A DNA stretch of 64,000 nucleotides. Origin: Glaciimonas sp. (lineage in GTDB: Bacteria > Pseudomonadota > Gammaproteobacteria > Burkholderiales > Burkholderiaceae_D). Position 1 is the stretch's first letter; each line of letters opens with the position of its first letter. The translations under genes were made by a program, and so were the position numbers. Where the stretch lies: NCBI GenBank assembly GCA_012927625.1, contig JABBOV010000004.1, positions 186,001 to 250,000 of the forward strand, written 5' to 3'. The notes beneath the pieces were generated by a model that did no database searches, was not told the DNA's origin, and saw only the letters and a program-made list of their open reading frames with translations. Below are positions 29,850 to 38,271 of this stretch, piece by piece.

Positions 29850-30494
29850 TTAGCGATGCGGGGTGTTAATCATGTTTTGCGCGACCGCATATTGAACCAG
29901 TTGCGCGAGCGAATCCATATGCATTTTTTGTAGCAGATTGGTTTTATGAGTACTGATGGTTTTTACGCTTAAATGCAGAAGTTTGGCAATTTCTGTAATC
30001 GATTTGCCATGCACCAGAAGGTTGAAAACCTCGAATTCACGGTTTGACAACCGGTCATGCGGCAAGATGTCGTGCGGCTCCATGATTTCCAGCGCCAGTT
30101 GTTCGGCGACTTCAGCGCTTATGTAGGGGCGTCCTGCAGCCACTTTTTCGATCGCACTGAGCAATTGGGTGCCGGCGCTTTCTTTGGTCAGATAACCGCG
30201 CGCACCTGCCCGTATCGTGCGCACTGCATATTGTTCTTCTTCATGCATGGTGAGCACCAGAATCGGTAGTTTTGGTGCTTCGCTCTTGATTTGCCGGATC
30301 AGTTCGACTCCGCTGCGCCCAGGCATTGAAAGATCCAACAACAGCAGGTCAAATCCGCCTTCCCTCACTTTTACCATAACTTCAAAGCCATTAACTGCCT
30401 CGCCGACGACTTCGATATTTTCTGCGCCGTCCAGGATACGCTTGAGGCCTTCACGCATGATGGTGTGATCGTCTGCAATGACTAAACGTATCAT
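29850..30494 (-). CDS. NarL/FixJ-type response regulator
   Basis: A 214-residue two-domain regulator. The receiver has IADDH, LLLLDLSMPG (phosphoacceptor Asp, about residue 54) and LTKES. The LuxR-type helix-turn-helix is LSNREFEVFNLLVHGKSITEIAKLLHLSVKTISTHKTNLLQKM. It would bind DNA when phosphorylated. No histidine kinase adjoins it, so its partner is unknown. The start at MIRLVIADDH is by homology; MVKP at 30506 is equally possible since neither has a clear ribosome binding site. Confidence 0.9.
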   Translation of the reverse strand: MIRLVIADDHTIMREGLKRILDGAENIEVVGEAVNGFEVMVKVREGGFDLLLLDLSMPGRSGVELIRQIKSEAPKLPILVLTMHEEEQYAVRTIRAGARGYLTKESAGTQLLSAIEKVAAGRPYISAEVAEQLALEIMEPHDILPHDRLSNREFEVFNLLVHGKSITEIAKLLHLSVKTISTHKTNLLQKMHMDSLAQLVQYAVAQNMINTPHR

Positions 30495-30659
30495 CGGTTT
30501 AACCATTCTTGAAAGGTGGAGTGATTCCTTGAGTGGAGTAGAAACATTGATCGCAAGCACCCGCGCAACGATGTTGAGAATGCGGCACTGCCCGTTCCGG
30601 GCCTATGGTGTGTGCGACTATCCTGCGATACAACGATCAGAAATCGTAATTGTCCGGTC

Positions 30660-30680
30660 AAATCAAGCGGCGCTTGATTT
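30660..30680 (-). terminator. Hairpin overlapping the stop of the second usp gene
   Basis: A perfect 9-bp inverted repeat (AAATCAAGC with GCTTGATTT) with a 3-nt loop straddles the stop codon of the leftward usp gene. Terminator-like, but the T tract is short. Confidence 0.45.
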
Positions 30681-31127
30681 TCCCATTCGATATACCAACA
30701 CAGGTATCTGGCATAAGGAAAGGACTTTCGCAGTAACGCTGCCCAGAATCAATTGCCCCCAACCGCCGCGTCCGTGGGATCCCATAAAAATCAAGTCACA
30801 CTGATTCTTGTGGGCGGCTAGGGCGATATTTTTCGCAGGAGTATCCGCAAATTCGATTATGCCGGTGAATTTCAGGCCGGCCGCCTCTGCCGATTTCTGT
30901 ATTGTCTGTAAGTAACTTTCCCCTGCCTGGCGCATGGATGCCTTGTACTCTTCTTCCGATGGATAGCTCGGGGGGATAATTTCCACATAGATCGGATACT
31001 GGTATTCGGGGGCGACGTAAAACCCGACTACTTCAGCATGCAATTGCAGGGCAAATTCCACCCCGGCCTGAGTGGCAGTGTTGGAGAAGTCTGAACCATC
31101 GGTTGGAATCAAAATCTTTTGATACAT
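30663..31127 (-). CDS. Universal stress protein, single-domain
   Basis: A 154-residue UspA-family protein: MYQKILIPTDGSDFSN at the start and the nucleotide-binding signature FMGSHGRGGWGQLILGSVTAKVL. A good AAGGATG site precedes ATG. It probably belongs to the same stress regulon as the tandem-domain Usp 1.3 kb away, but no FNR box was found upstream of this one. Confidence 0.93.
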   Translation of the reverse strand: MYQKILIPTDGSDFSNTATQAGVEFALQLHAEVVGFYVAPEYQYPIYVEIIPPSYPSEEEYKASMRQAGESYLQTIQKSAEAAGLKFTGIIEFADTPAKNIALAAHKNQCDLIFMGSHGRGGWGQLILGSVTAKVLSLCQIPVLVYRMGKSSAA

Positions 31128-31410
31128 ATGGCATCCTTGAAGAAATATATTCCGAAGCGTTTAAAGGTGGCAGGCTGCCTGTGGCTATGCTCCGCGAATG
31201 CATAAACTGAACGCCTGACAATTGCAAACTGACAATGGGAGTATAGGTGATTGTGGCAATGGTGGCTAGATTTACCGTATGGCTGTTGCCGCAAGACACC
31301 AAAAGCACGAAAGAATGCAACACAGTTCTTTCGACTGCGCCGGAAAGGTTTGTTCGCAACTATTCAGCCGGCACTGGATAACCCCGCCCTTTCGCGCGTG
31401 CAGGCATCCG
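31128..31410. other. Gene-free region between usp and the MgtC/DUF4010 gene
   Basis: 283 bp. It contains a GGAGTAT at 31238 that lacks the other blocks of the dispersed repeat, so it is not counted as a copy. No gene or recognised site seen. Confidence 0.35.
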
Positions 31411-32640
31411 TCAGGTAAAAAAATACGGTAGCCAGGTAGCAAGCATTATCAGGATCAGGCCCAGCCCAGTGCGCGCTGCGAACTGCGTGCCACCGGCCAG
31501 GTAAGCGGCCGCGATCTTGCTGAAGGTATTGGTGGAAAAGGCAATCAGGATAGCCAGCAACAATTCGGGCATTTTCAGCATGCCGCCGGCACCCAGAGAC
31601 AGTACCGAGCCGGCTGCGGCGTGTACATCGACAAAACCTGCCACGGCGGCGCCCACCGTAACTGCGGCCAGTCCCAGGTGAGTGTTGGTGTAAGCGACCG
31701 CTGCAGTCACGCCGGTCAGGATCAGCGCAAACAATAAGGCTTGCGTCAGGCTGAAAGCATGGCCTTTGGGTTTGGCGTATTCGGCGCTGGTCTGATGAGC
31801 GAATAGGCTAATTACCGACACCGTGACCGCCGCCGCCAAACCTGACAACAGGCTCGGCGCTAAAGTTGCCAGCGCGGCGGGGTAGATTGTTGCACTGACT
31901 ATGAATAACAACAGAAAGGTGGCGATATTCGATAGCAGCGTGCCCGTTACGCAGGCATTGAGCAGTTCGGCTTGTTGTCGACAGCGGGCACCCAGGGCGG
32001 CGGTGGTTGCGGTGCTGGAGACAAAGCCTGATGCCAGCCCGGATAGCGCCAACCCCAGCCTTGCGCCGGCCAGGCGCAAGGCGACATAACCGCCCGCCTG
32101 TAGCGCCATGATCAGTATCACCAGGCTCCACAAGCGGCGTGGGTTTGCTCCCGCTAGCCAAGTGACCGGCGTGTTAGGCATCAGCGGCAACACTATCAGT
32201 GCGGCGCCCGCCAACAGCAGGGCGTCACGCAACTCCAACTCAGTCAAGGATTCTTTGAAAAAATGATGGAGCGGGCTGCGAAAAGTTAGCAAGCCGGCTA
32301 CAACGACTGCGGCGGCAGCCGACACTGCGGGGTTTTCCATCGCATTGACACCCAGCAAAAAAGTCGTAAACAGGGCTAATTCGGTTGTGATGCCCGGGTC
32401 GTCTGCGCGCTCGCGCCAGTAGTGAATGATGGTGAGCGCAAAGATCAGCAGCGCGGCGACCGCCACCAGCGCCGGATGCAGCATTTGCGCCAATGCGCCG
32501 GTGAAAGATGCCAGCGCAAAACTGCGCACTCCGGCATAAGTGCGATTCGGCCCGCTGCCCTTTCTGCGCTCGCGATCGATGCCAATGAGCAAACCGCAAC
32601 CTAGCGCAACCGACAGGCTGATCAATATGGAGTCATTCAT
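31411..32640 (-). CDS. MgtC/SapB and DUF4010 domain membrane protein
   Basis: A 409-residue protein with about 12 helices. The N-terminal 130 residues carry the MgtC/SapB signature (LGCGLLIGIDRERRKG; TYAGVRSFALASFTGAL); the rest is DUF4010 (LWSLVILIMALQAGGYVALRLAGARLGLALSGLASGFVSSTAT). Such fusions are presumed transporters or modulators of membrane energetics; substrate unknown. No riboswitch was seen upstream. Confidence 0.85.
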   Translation of the reverse strand: MNDSILISLSVALGCGLLIGIDRERRKGSGPNRTYAGVRSFALASFTGALAQMLHPALVAVAALLIFALTIIHYWRERADDPGITTELALFTTFLLGVNAMENPAVSAAAAVVVAGLLTFRSPLHHFFKESLTELELRDALLLAGAALIVLPLMPNTPVTWLAGANPRRLWSLVILIMALQAGGYVALRLAGARLGLALSGLASGFVSSTATTAALGARCRQQAELLNACVTGTLLSNIATFLLLFIVSATIYPAALATLAPSLLSGLAAAVTVSVISLFAHQTSAEYAKPKGHAFSLTQALLFALILTGVTAAVAYTNTHLGLAAVTVGAAVAGFVDVHAAAGSVLSLGAGGMLKMPELLLAILIAFSTNTFSKIAAAYLAGGTQFAARTGLGLILIMLATWLPYFFT

Positions 32641-32749
32641 CCTGACAAAGATCGGTGGCGGCCAATTGCGGTGCTAGGTGTGGGTTCATTTTGCGTCGGC
32701 AGGGCCTGTTGCGGCGTTTCAATGAACGCTTATTTACAATATAAAAATG

Positions 32750-32820
32750 GGAGTATGCATTTTTTACATGCTTTTTACGCATTAAAAAAATGCGGTGTTA
32801 AAAAATACAACTTCCAGTAT
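32750..32820 (+). repeat. Dispersed intergenic repeat, copy 4 of 6
   Basis: GGAGTAT, GCAT (29), AAAATAC (52) and AGTAT (66) at the exact family spacing, preceded by ATAAAAATG. It lies just before the leftward lipoprotein's stop, after the MgtC-like gene's start. Confidence 0.72.
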
Positions 32821-32829
32821 GCTTTAATC

Positions 32830-33312
32830 TCAATACGAACTGCCAGTCGCGCTCGACTTCTGGCTGGACTTTTCGACTGATGCTTTAAGCTTGTCGATCG
32901 ATGCCGTGAAAGCGGTCTTCATGTCTTGCCAGGCATTTGCGCTGGCGTCTTTAAGCGCGTTGAATTTCGTCTCAATATCTTTTAGATCCGGTTTGAAACC
33001 CAGAATGTCCGATGCCAGCTTTTCTTTCAGTGCAGCGCTGGCGTCTTGCGCCTTGACTTTCAATGCCTCGACTTGGGCTTTCAACTGGTCAATTTCCTGG
33101 CGTGCCATTTGCAGTGTGGATTCACGCTCGCTCTGGCTGGGCGCCGTTGTACTGTTTGCACCGTCTTGCTTGACTTCCATTTGCGGCGCTGGTTGTTCTG
33201 CCGTACTTACTTTCGGTAACGGTCCTTCAGCCTTATCGCAAGCAGCCAGCAAGCTTAGGCTAGTCGTTAATGCGATGGCGATGGCAATTGCAGATAATCC
33301 GGTTCGTTTCAT
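32830..33312 (-). CDS. Putative lipoprotein with coiled coil
   Basis: 160 residues. A lipoprotein signal (LTTSLSLLAACDK, lipobox LAAC, Cys about residue 24) is followed by a Thr/Ser/Pro spacer and a long coiled coil (about residues 60-100) and further amphipathic helices. The start at 33312 has GAGG upstream; ATG at 33324 is less likely. Predicted to be an outer- or inner-membrane lipoprotein; function unknown. Confidence 0.75.
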   Translation of the reverse strand: MKRTGLSAIAIAIALTTSLSLLAACDKAEGPLPKVSTAEQPAPQMEVKQDGANSTTAPSQSERESTLQMARQEIDQLKAQVEALKVKAQDASAALKEKLASDILGFKPDLKDIETKFNALKDASANAWQDMKTAFTASIDKLKASVEKSSQKSSATGSSY

Positions 33313-33466
33313 CTCGGGCCTCATAGGGAAAAAGAGAAAAGCATGGAATGCCTATAGCAAGGATGACGCATACCTGAGGCCGGCACAAGCATTTCCGGGG
33401 GAATGCAACAGTCTGCCGGCGGTCTGAGAAACATCGGGTTGCGCCGTAAAAACCCGTTTTCAGTAT

Positions 33467-35161
33467 TCAGGCCGCTTCCGCATGCTCCACCATCAGTTGC
33501 ACTCGCGTTACGCCGTTATATTCATTGGCGTCGAGCCGGAACGCAACGCGGGTGCGTTCCGGCAGTGCATCGGCGTGGCCGAACCAGATCGCGTCATAGC
33601 GCTGGCCGTTTTTTTCCAACAGCAGTTTCAGGTGCCGTTCCTTCAGCACGCGCTGACTGATGACGCGGAATTCGTCGCAAAACAGCGGTGGCGCGAAACC
33701 TTGGCCCCACACCTGTCCATCCATGATTTCTATGAACTGAGTGCTGAAATACGCGTCTTCCAGCGGGCCGTCGGTTTCTATGATGCGCTCCAATTGATGC
33801 GCGCCGAGCCAGGATTGGCCGACTGCTTCGAACGCTTTTGAAAATGCCGGCAAGGCATCGGCGCGAATCGTCAAGCCCGCCGCCATCGCATGGCCGCCGA
33901 ATTTTTCGATCAGGGTTGGGGCTTGTTTCGACACCAAATCAAGCGCATCGCGTAAATGAAAGCCCGGTATTGAGCGGCCCGAACCCTTGATCAATCCTGC
34001 GCCGCCGGGTGCGAAGGTGATGGTCGGACGATAGAATTTATCTTTCAAGCGCGAGGCGACGATGCCGATCACGCCCTGATGCCAGCTTTCGTCGAACACG
34101 GTGATGGTGGTGCTGTCCTGCGGCGCGAAGTCGTCCAGATGCAGCAGCGCGGCGTCTTGCATCTCGGCTTCGATTGCGCGCCGTTCGATATTGATTTCAT
34201 TAAGCTGTTGCGCAATCGCCCAAGCCCGGCCTTCGTCATCGGTGGTCAGACATTCGATGCCGAGCGACATATCAGCCAGCCGTCCGGCCGCGTTCAGTCG
34301 CGGCCCGAGCGCAAAGCCGAGATCGAACGGCGTGGCGCGCCGGGCTTCGCGCCCGGCAGCGCGAAACAGCGCCGCCACCCCGGCGTGCATGCGACCGGCC
34401 CGCATGCGTTTCAAGCCTTGCGCCACCAGGATGCGATTATTTGCATCGAGCTTGACCACGTCGGCCACGGTGCCCAGCGCCACCAAGTCGAGCAGAGCAT
34501 CCAGTTTGGGCTGAGTCTGGGCATCGAATATGCCGCGCTGGCGCATTTCGGCCCGCAGCGCCAGCAGCACGTAAAACATCACGCCCACGCCGGCCAGGTT
34601 TTTGCTGGGAAAGCCGCATTCGGGCTGATTCGGGTTGACAATCACACGCGCATTCGGCAGCGCGTCGCCCGGCAAGTGGTGATCGGTAACCACCACCTCG
34701 ACGCCGCGCCGGTTGGCTTCAGTTACGCCGTCGATGCTGGCGATGCCGTTATCGACGGTGACGATGATGTCGGGCGATTTTTCGCGGATGGTCAAATCGA
34801 CGATTTCGGGCGTCAGTCCATAACCGTATTCAAATCGGTTCGGCACGATGAAATCGACTTGCGCGCCTAAAGCACGCAAGCCGCGCAAGCCGACCGCGCA
34901 GGCAGTGGCGCCGTCGCAGTCGTAATCGGCGACGATCACCAGTTTTTTGCCGGCGGCAATCGCATCGGCCAAAAATGCCGCCGCCTCATTAATGTGCAGC
35001 AAGCCGCCGGGTGCCATTAATGCTTTCAAATCGCTTGACAACTCGTGTATTTCGGTCAGACCGCGCGCCGCATATACGCGCGCCAAAACCGGATGGACGC
35101 CGCTCTGGCGCAGCATTTCGGAAGCGCGGAAAGAATAGGGTCGGGTGGTGATTCGGGTCAT
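33467..35161 (-). CDS. recJ: Single-stranded-DNA-specific exonuclease RecJ
   Basis: The 564-residue 5'-3' ssDNA exonuclease of recombination and mismatch repair. It belongs to the DHH phosphoesterase family: VADYDCDGATA (motif I), VTDHHLPG (motif III, DHH), and DHHA1 with FGGHAMAAGLTI near residue 430. Length is normal. The neighbouring upstream gene (leftward) is its usual betaproteobacterial partner. Confidence 0.95.
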   Translation of the reverse strand: MTRITTRPYSFRASEMLRQSGVHPVLARVYAARGLTEIHELSSDLKALMAPGGLLHINEAAAFLADAIAAGKKLVIVADYDCDGATACAVGLRGLRALGAQVDFIVPNRFEYGYGLTPEIVDLTIREKSPDIIVTVDNGIASIDGVTEANRRGVEVVVTDHHLPGDALPNARVIVNPNQPECGFPSKNLAGVGVMFYVLLALRAEMRQRGIFDAQTQPKLDALLDLVALGTVADVVKLDANNRILVAQGLKRMRAGRMHAGVAALFRAAGREARRATPFDLGFALGPRLNAAGRLADMSLGIECLTTDDEGRAWAIAQQLNEINIERRAIEAEMQDAALLHLDDFAPQDSTTITVFDESWHQGVIGIVASRLKDKFYRPTITFAPGGAGLIKGSGRSIPGFHLRDALDLVSKQAPTLIEKFGGHAMAAGLTIRADALPAFSKAFEAVGQSWLGAHQLERIIETDGPLEDAYFSTQFIEIMDGQVWGQGFAPPLFCDEFRVISQRVLKERHLKLLLEKNGQRYDAIWFGHADALPERTRVAFRLDANEYNGVTRVQLMVEHAEAA

Positions 35162-35253
35162 GGTGTTGTCTTTTTTATCGGATGTTACGGATTGTCCACG
35201 AAAGACACGAAAAGCACGAACAGTCGTTCAGAATGTGTTGAGTTTCAAAATAA

Positions 35254-35324
35254 GGAGTATGCCAATTTTCATGGTAATTACCGCATGTATTTAATGCTGA
35301 TATAAAATATACTCTATAAATAAC
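35254..35324 (+). repeat. Dispersed intergenic repeat, copy 5 of 6, degenerate 3' end
   Basis: GGAGTAT at offset 0 and GCAT at 29 are intact; offset 52 reads AATATAC (one change) and the last block is lost. It lies in the gap between recJ and the next leftward gene. Confidence 0.55.
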
Positions 35325-35410
35325 CTGATTCTTTACTTATTTTATGCGCGGTTTCAGGAAATAGGGTGCGCCATGCGCACCGGATCGCCATGCTGCGGTT
35401 GATACATCAC

Positions 35411-36469
35411 TTACAGAAGTTTGTTGAGCGACGGCTGCAACCAGAACCGCCGCAACGCCATCCGGCTGGCGCGGTAATCGCGCAATTCTTTGTTATGGTT
35501 CAGGATCAGCCCGATGCTGCTAATTTTACCGGCCTTCAAGGCGCTCAGCAGCGGAGCGAACCAGTGCAATTCCAGCTCCTGCATTTGCTCTAACCAGCGT
35601 CCCCAGTCGCCGGCCAGTGCAGCTTCCAGTAGCGCATCGAGTACCAGCAAGCCCCGTTGCGGCGCAGCCGAAATCAGTTGCCCGGCAGTCATGCCGCGAG
35701 TTTGGCCCAGCGCGCCCATCCACTCGGGCAGGTTGATCGTGGCGGTGTAAGAAGAGTGCGCCGAAGTTTGCTCCGCTAGCATGGTGGTTGGCGTGCCACC
35801 CCACAGCCAGAGCGAATTAATAGGTTTTTGGCCGCGCATTTCACGCGCTTGATTGAGCGCATGATCGTGCCAGTGCATCTGGACTTCGTTTTGCAACTTG
35901 CGCCAGTCGCGCTCGCCGTTACCCTTGGGCATCCAGATATCGATATTGTGGCCGCAGGCGGCGTCCGGCGTCGAGGTACGCAGCGCATTCCAGGCATCGG
36001 CGCGCATGAACCAGGTATGCGCGTCGCCATAGCGCAGCGGCATCCCAACTTCTGTAAATAGCGGTTCGGCCAAGTCGAACAGGGCGCGCGATTCTTGCTC
36101 GGAAATCGCTAACTGCCGCTGATCCATCAGCACCAGATGGTCACGCGTGACATGAATGTGAACCGGCTGCAGCAGAAACCAGACGCCGTCATCCGGCTTC
36201 AGACCGAACATTGTCATCGCCGCCGCAGCCACCGGCGGGCTGCCGCCCTGCGCCAAATTTTCAGCCAGAGCGAATCGATGCGCCAGCCAGGTTTCGTGCG
36301 GCAGAGCGTTCTCAAAGCCGTCGAGGCTCTGCCATTCGGGCGCTTGCCGCTCGCTTCCGGCACGCCCAAGTAGGACAGCTAACGCCGGAGTTTTTAATTG
36401 TCTGATCAGGTCAGACGCCAGTTCGGGCGGCGGCAGGCCGAACGGTAGCAGGATGTCGATATGGCTCAT
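35411..36469 (-). CDS. Uncharacterised phosphoglycerate mutase-like protein encoded beside recJ
   Basis: A 352-residue protein. The start MSHIDILLPFGLPPPELASDL and the internal HNIDIWMPKGNGERDWRKLQNEVQM and PINSLWLWGGG/T segments match a betaproteobacterial family annotated as a putative regulatory protein or cofactor-independent phosphoglycerate mutase and found beside recJ. The start chosen (ATG 36469) drops 57 dubious codons. No catalytic residues are confidently assigned, so the enzyme name is not secure. Confidence 0.7.
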   Translation of the reverse strand: MSHIDILLPFGLPPPELASDLIRQLKTPALAVLLGRAGSERQAPEWQSLDGFENALPHETWLAHRFALAENLAQGGSPPVAAAAMTMFGLKPDDGVWFLLQPVHIHVTRDHLVLMDQRQLAISEQESRALFDLAEPLFTEVGMPLRYGDAHTWFMRADAWNALRTSTPDAACGHNIDIWMPKGNGERDWRKLQNEVQMHWHDHALNQAREMRGQKPINSLWLWGGTPTTMLAEQTSAHSSYTATINLPEWMGALGQTRGMTAGQLISAAPQRGLLVLDALLEAALAGDWGRWLEQMQELELHWFAPLLSALKAGKISSIGLILNHNKELRDYRASRMALRRFWLQPSLNKLL

Positions 36470-36677
36470 GCCGCGATTGTAGGACAAAAAGCGCACACTA
36501 ATCCCGCCAACTCTGCTGCGCGCGACCGTGTTACTCACGCGCCTGATGTTGATTTTTCGTCGATCTTTCTTGTTGCCGGCGGGCGGTCGCAGTAATCTAC
36601 CCGCACTAATAAAAGCCTGGAGAGCCAACCATGTCGGCAAAACGCATGCACAACATTAAGAAAGCGGATCGAGCGTT

Positions 36678-37061
36678 ATGATTATTCCAATCGCAGCCAT
36701 TGCTGCAGGCGCATCACTGGGCTCCTTACTGCGCTGGCGGCTAGGACTGGCGTTGAATGCGGTCTGGCCGAATTTGCCGCTCGGCACTCTGTTGGCAAAC
36801 CTGATCGGCGGCTTGCTAATTGGCATTGCGAGCGAAGTTTTAGTCAGCCGGAGCGCCATTCCGCCCGAATGGCGCTTAGCCATTATTACCGGCTTTCTGG
36901 GCGGCCTGACCACCTTTTCCACCTTCTCGCTGGAAGTCAGCACCCAGTTGCAGCAGGGCAGAATCGTCAACGCCACGATAGAAATATTGGTCCATGTAGT
37001 CGGTTCGGTGCTGCTGACAATCGTCGGCATCGTCATTACGCAACAAGTCTTGCGGGCCTGA
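36678..37061 (+). CDS. crcB: Fluoride channel CrcB (Fluc family)
   Basis: A 127-residue four-helix protein. GASLGSLLRWRLG, NLPLGTLLANLIGG and TGFLGGLTTFSTFS are the conserved Fluc motifs. It forms dual-topology dimers that export fluoride. DUF190 follows within 15 bp, a recurring pairing. No fluoride riboswitch fold was recognisable upstream. Confidence 0.93.
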   Translation: MIIPIAAIAAGASLGSLLRWRLGLALNAVWPNLPLGTLLANLIGGLLIGIASEVLVSRSAIPPEWRLAIITGFLGGLTTFSTFSLEVSTQLQQGRIVNATIEILVHVVGSVLLTIVGIVITQQVLRA

Positions 37062-37076
37062 TTCAAGGAGAATTGC

Positions 37077-37406
37077 ATGAACGGTTATCAACTGACATTC
37101 TTTACCCAGCAAGACCGCCGTCACAGCCATCAGCCACTTGCAGAATGGCTGATGGCGCTAGTGCAGTCGATGCAAATTCGAGGGGCAACCCTGCGCACCG
37201 CGCAGGAAGGCATCGACAGCCATCACAAGCTGCATTCCGCCCATTTTTTCGAACTAACCGATCAACCGGTCGAAGTCACAATGGTGGTATCCGAAGAAGA
37301 GTCGGCAAGACTGTTCGAGCGTTTGAATGCGGAGCCGGGATTGCATCTTTTTTACGCTAAATCCGCGGTTGAACTCGGCACTATTGGAGAATCCCAACAA
37401 CCGTAA
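37077..37406 (+). CDS. DUF190 domain protein
   Basis: A 109-residue DUF190 (PII-like fold) protein often encoded beside crcB. It has an AAGGAGAA site and MNGYQLTFFTQQDRRHSHQPL at its start. The C-terminal residues fall just before the CRISPR-bounded segment (its stop is 50 bp before the first repeat). It may regulate fluoride export; not proven. Confidence 0.85.
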   Translation: MNGYQLTFFTQQDRRHSHQPLAEWLMALVQSMQIRGATLRTAQEGIDSHHKLHSAHFFELTDQPVEVTMVVSEEESARLFERLNAEPGLHLFYAKSAVELGTIGESQQP

Positions 37407-37456
37407 TTGCGCGTCTGGCGCAGCGGGTAAAAGAGGCATGTTCCTGTTCCCTAGAA

Positions 37457-37493
37457 GCATCGCCCGGCCAATTGGCTGGGCGCGGATTGAAAC
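37457..37493 (+). CRISPR. Solitary CRISPR-type direct repeat (R1)
   Basis: A 37-nt unit starting GCATCGCCC, with a near-perfect central palindrome (CGCCCGGCC-AATT-GGCTGGGCG, one G/T wobble) and ending GGATTGAAAC, the 3' handle typical of type I/III repeats. It matches the repeats at 39707 and 39778 with two and three differences. It lies 50 bp after the DUF190 stop, and 2.2 kb from the next repeat. No cas gene is in the window. Confidence 0.8.
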
Positions 37494-37497
37494 GGAG

Positions 37498-37719
37498 ATG
37501 TCGCTTGCCGATGCGGTCGCCCTTTATCATGGGTTGGGTGAATCTATTACGCGTGTGGTCGAAAGTGAAAAGGTATTGAAAGGCGATGGAACGTACTACA
37601 ACCTCGCCGTTATCGCTAAATCAGGATCAGGAATGTCGTTCCCACGTGCCAAGCTTGGTGATGGAAAATTCGTTTTTATTGAAGTAATGCCAGATGCATC
37701 CATGATTCCCGGTCTGTAA
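37498..37719 (+). CDS. 73-residue ORF abutting CRISPR repeat R1, unknown
   Basis: Its start ATG lies four bases after R1 (GGAG just upstream, overlapping the repeat junction). The frame is also open backwards through R1. It encodes MSLADAVALYHGLGESITRV and a Gly/Lys-rich beta-type C-terminus. No family is recognised. It could be the 3' end of a longer gene cut by the recombination that placed R1. Confidence 0.45.
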   Translation: MSLADAVALYHGLGESITRVVESEKVLKGDGTYYNLAVIAKSGSGMSFPRAKLGDGKFVFIEVMPDASMIPGL

Positions 37720-37894
37720 CGCACAGAATCAAAGGAAATCGGAAATTGCACTAACGCCTGAATTGATCGTCTTGGTGATTGATAAAGTTGGTCGGTTCAA
37801 CACGGATATCTTGTCCGGCTGGGAAGCTGGCTTGATGGGACCACGACGTAAAATGGAAACACTAGGGCAAATACGCCGTATGAAACGCGCTTGA
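37706..37894 (+). pseudogene. ORF fragment without a start codon
   Basis: An open frame with no good start codon encodes ...SEIALTPELIVLVIDKVGRF followed by a basic tail ending RRMKRA. It is probably a fragment of a lost gene. No family recognised. Confidence 0.35.
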
Positions 37895-37953
37895 ATTGAT
37901 CGGAAAATCAGTTCCAGAGGATCAGCACTGGCTGCATGAAAGACAGATTTTTA

Positions 37954-38011
37954 TGCATTAAATATAATGCAATAATTGACCGGTAACTATTTTTGCACTA
38001 TATTTGATGCA
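37954..38011 (+). promoter_or_regulatory. hipB promoter with two operator-like palindromes
   Basis: Two 18-bp palindromes fit TGCAYTAWATWTRATGCA: 37954-37971 and 37994-38011, centres 40 bp apart. The first contains a perfect -10 (TATAAT, 37963-37968) with AAGACA 17 bp upstream as a weak -35. The second overlaps the hipB start codon. This is the layout expected for autorepression by a HipB-type antitoxin. Confidence 0.65.
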
Positions 38012-38271
38012 TGGAACTTGATGAAATCGGCGCTTTAATCAAAGAAGCGCGTAAAAACAAAGGATTGACTCAGGAGGCAGCAGGCAAGCATCTTGGGATG
38101 AGTCGCGCCACTGTTTCGGGGATAGAGACTGGCAAAATTGCTGAAGTAGGATTGCGTAAAACGATGATGTTATGTGCGTTGGTTGGTCTTGAACTGAATG
38201 TCTCTCCTCGCCGCAAATATCCGACATTGCAAGAATTACGAAAAGAAAATTATGCAAAAAAACGGGATTAG
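38011..38271 (+). CDS. hipB: HipB-like XRE-family antitoxin
   Basis: An 86-residue helix-turn-helix protein: KEARKNKGLTQEAAGKHLGMSRATVSGIETGK is a clear Xre/Cro HTH. It should bind its own promoter palindromes and neutralise HipA. The gene overlaps hipA by 20 bp, the usual antitoxin-toxin coupling. The C-terminal tail is basic. Confidence 0.88.
   Translation: MELDEIGALIKEARKNKGLTQEAAGKHLGMSRATVSGIETGKIAEVGLRKTMMLCALVGLELNVSPRRKYPTLQELRKENYAKKRD

Noticed and set aside
31238..31290. GGAGTAT motif as a repeat copy
   Set aside because: No GCAT at offset 29 and no AAAATAC at offset 52.
35196..35222. CACGAAAGACACGAAAAGCACGAA-like tandem motif
   Set aside because: A short simple motif seen in many bacteria; only one clear occurrence here with no defined unit.
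36470..36677. Fluoride riboswitch before crcB
   Set aside because: No recognisable crcB-motif pseudoknot sequence in the upstream region.
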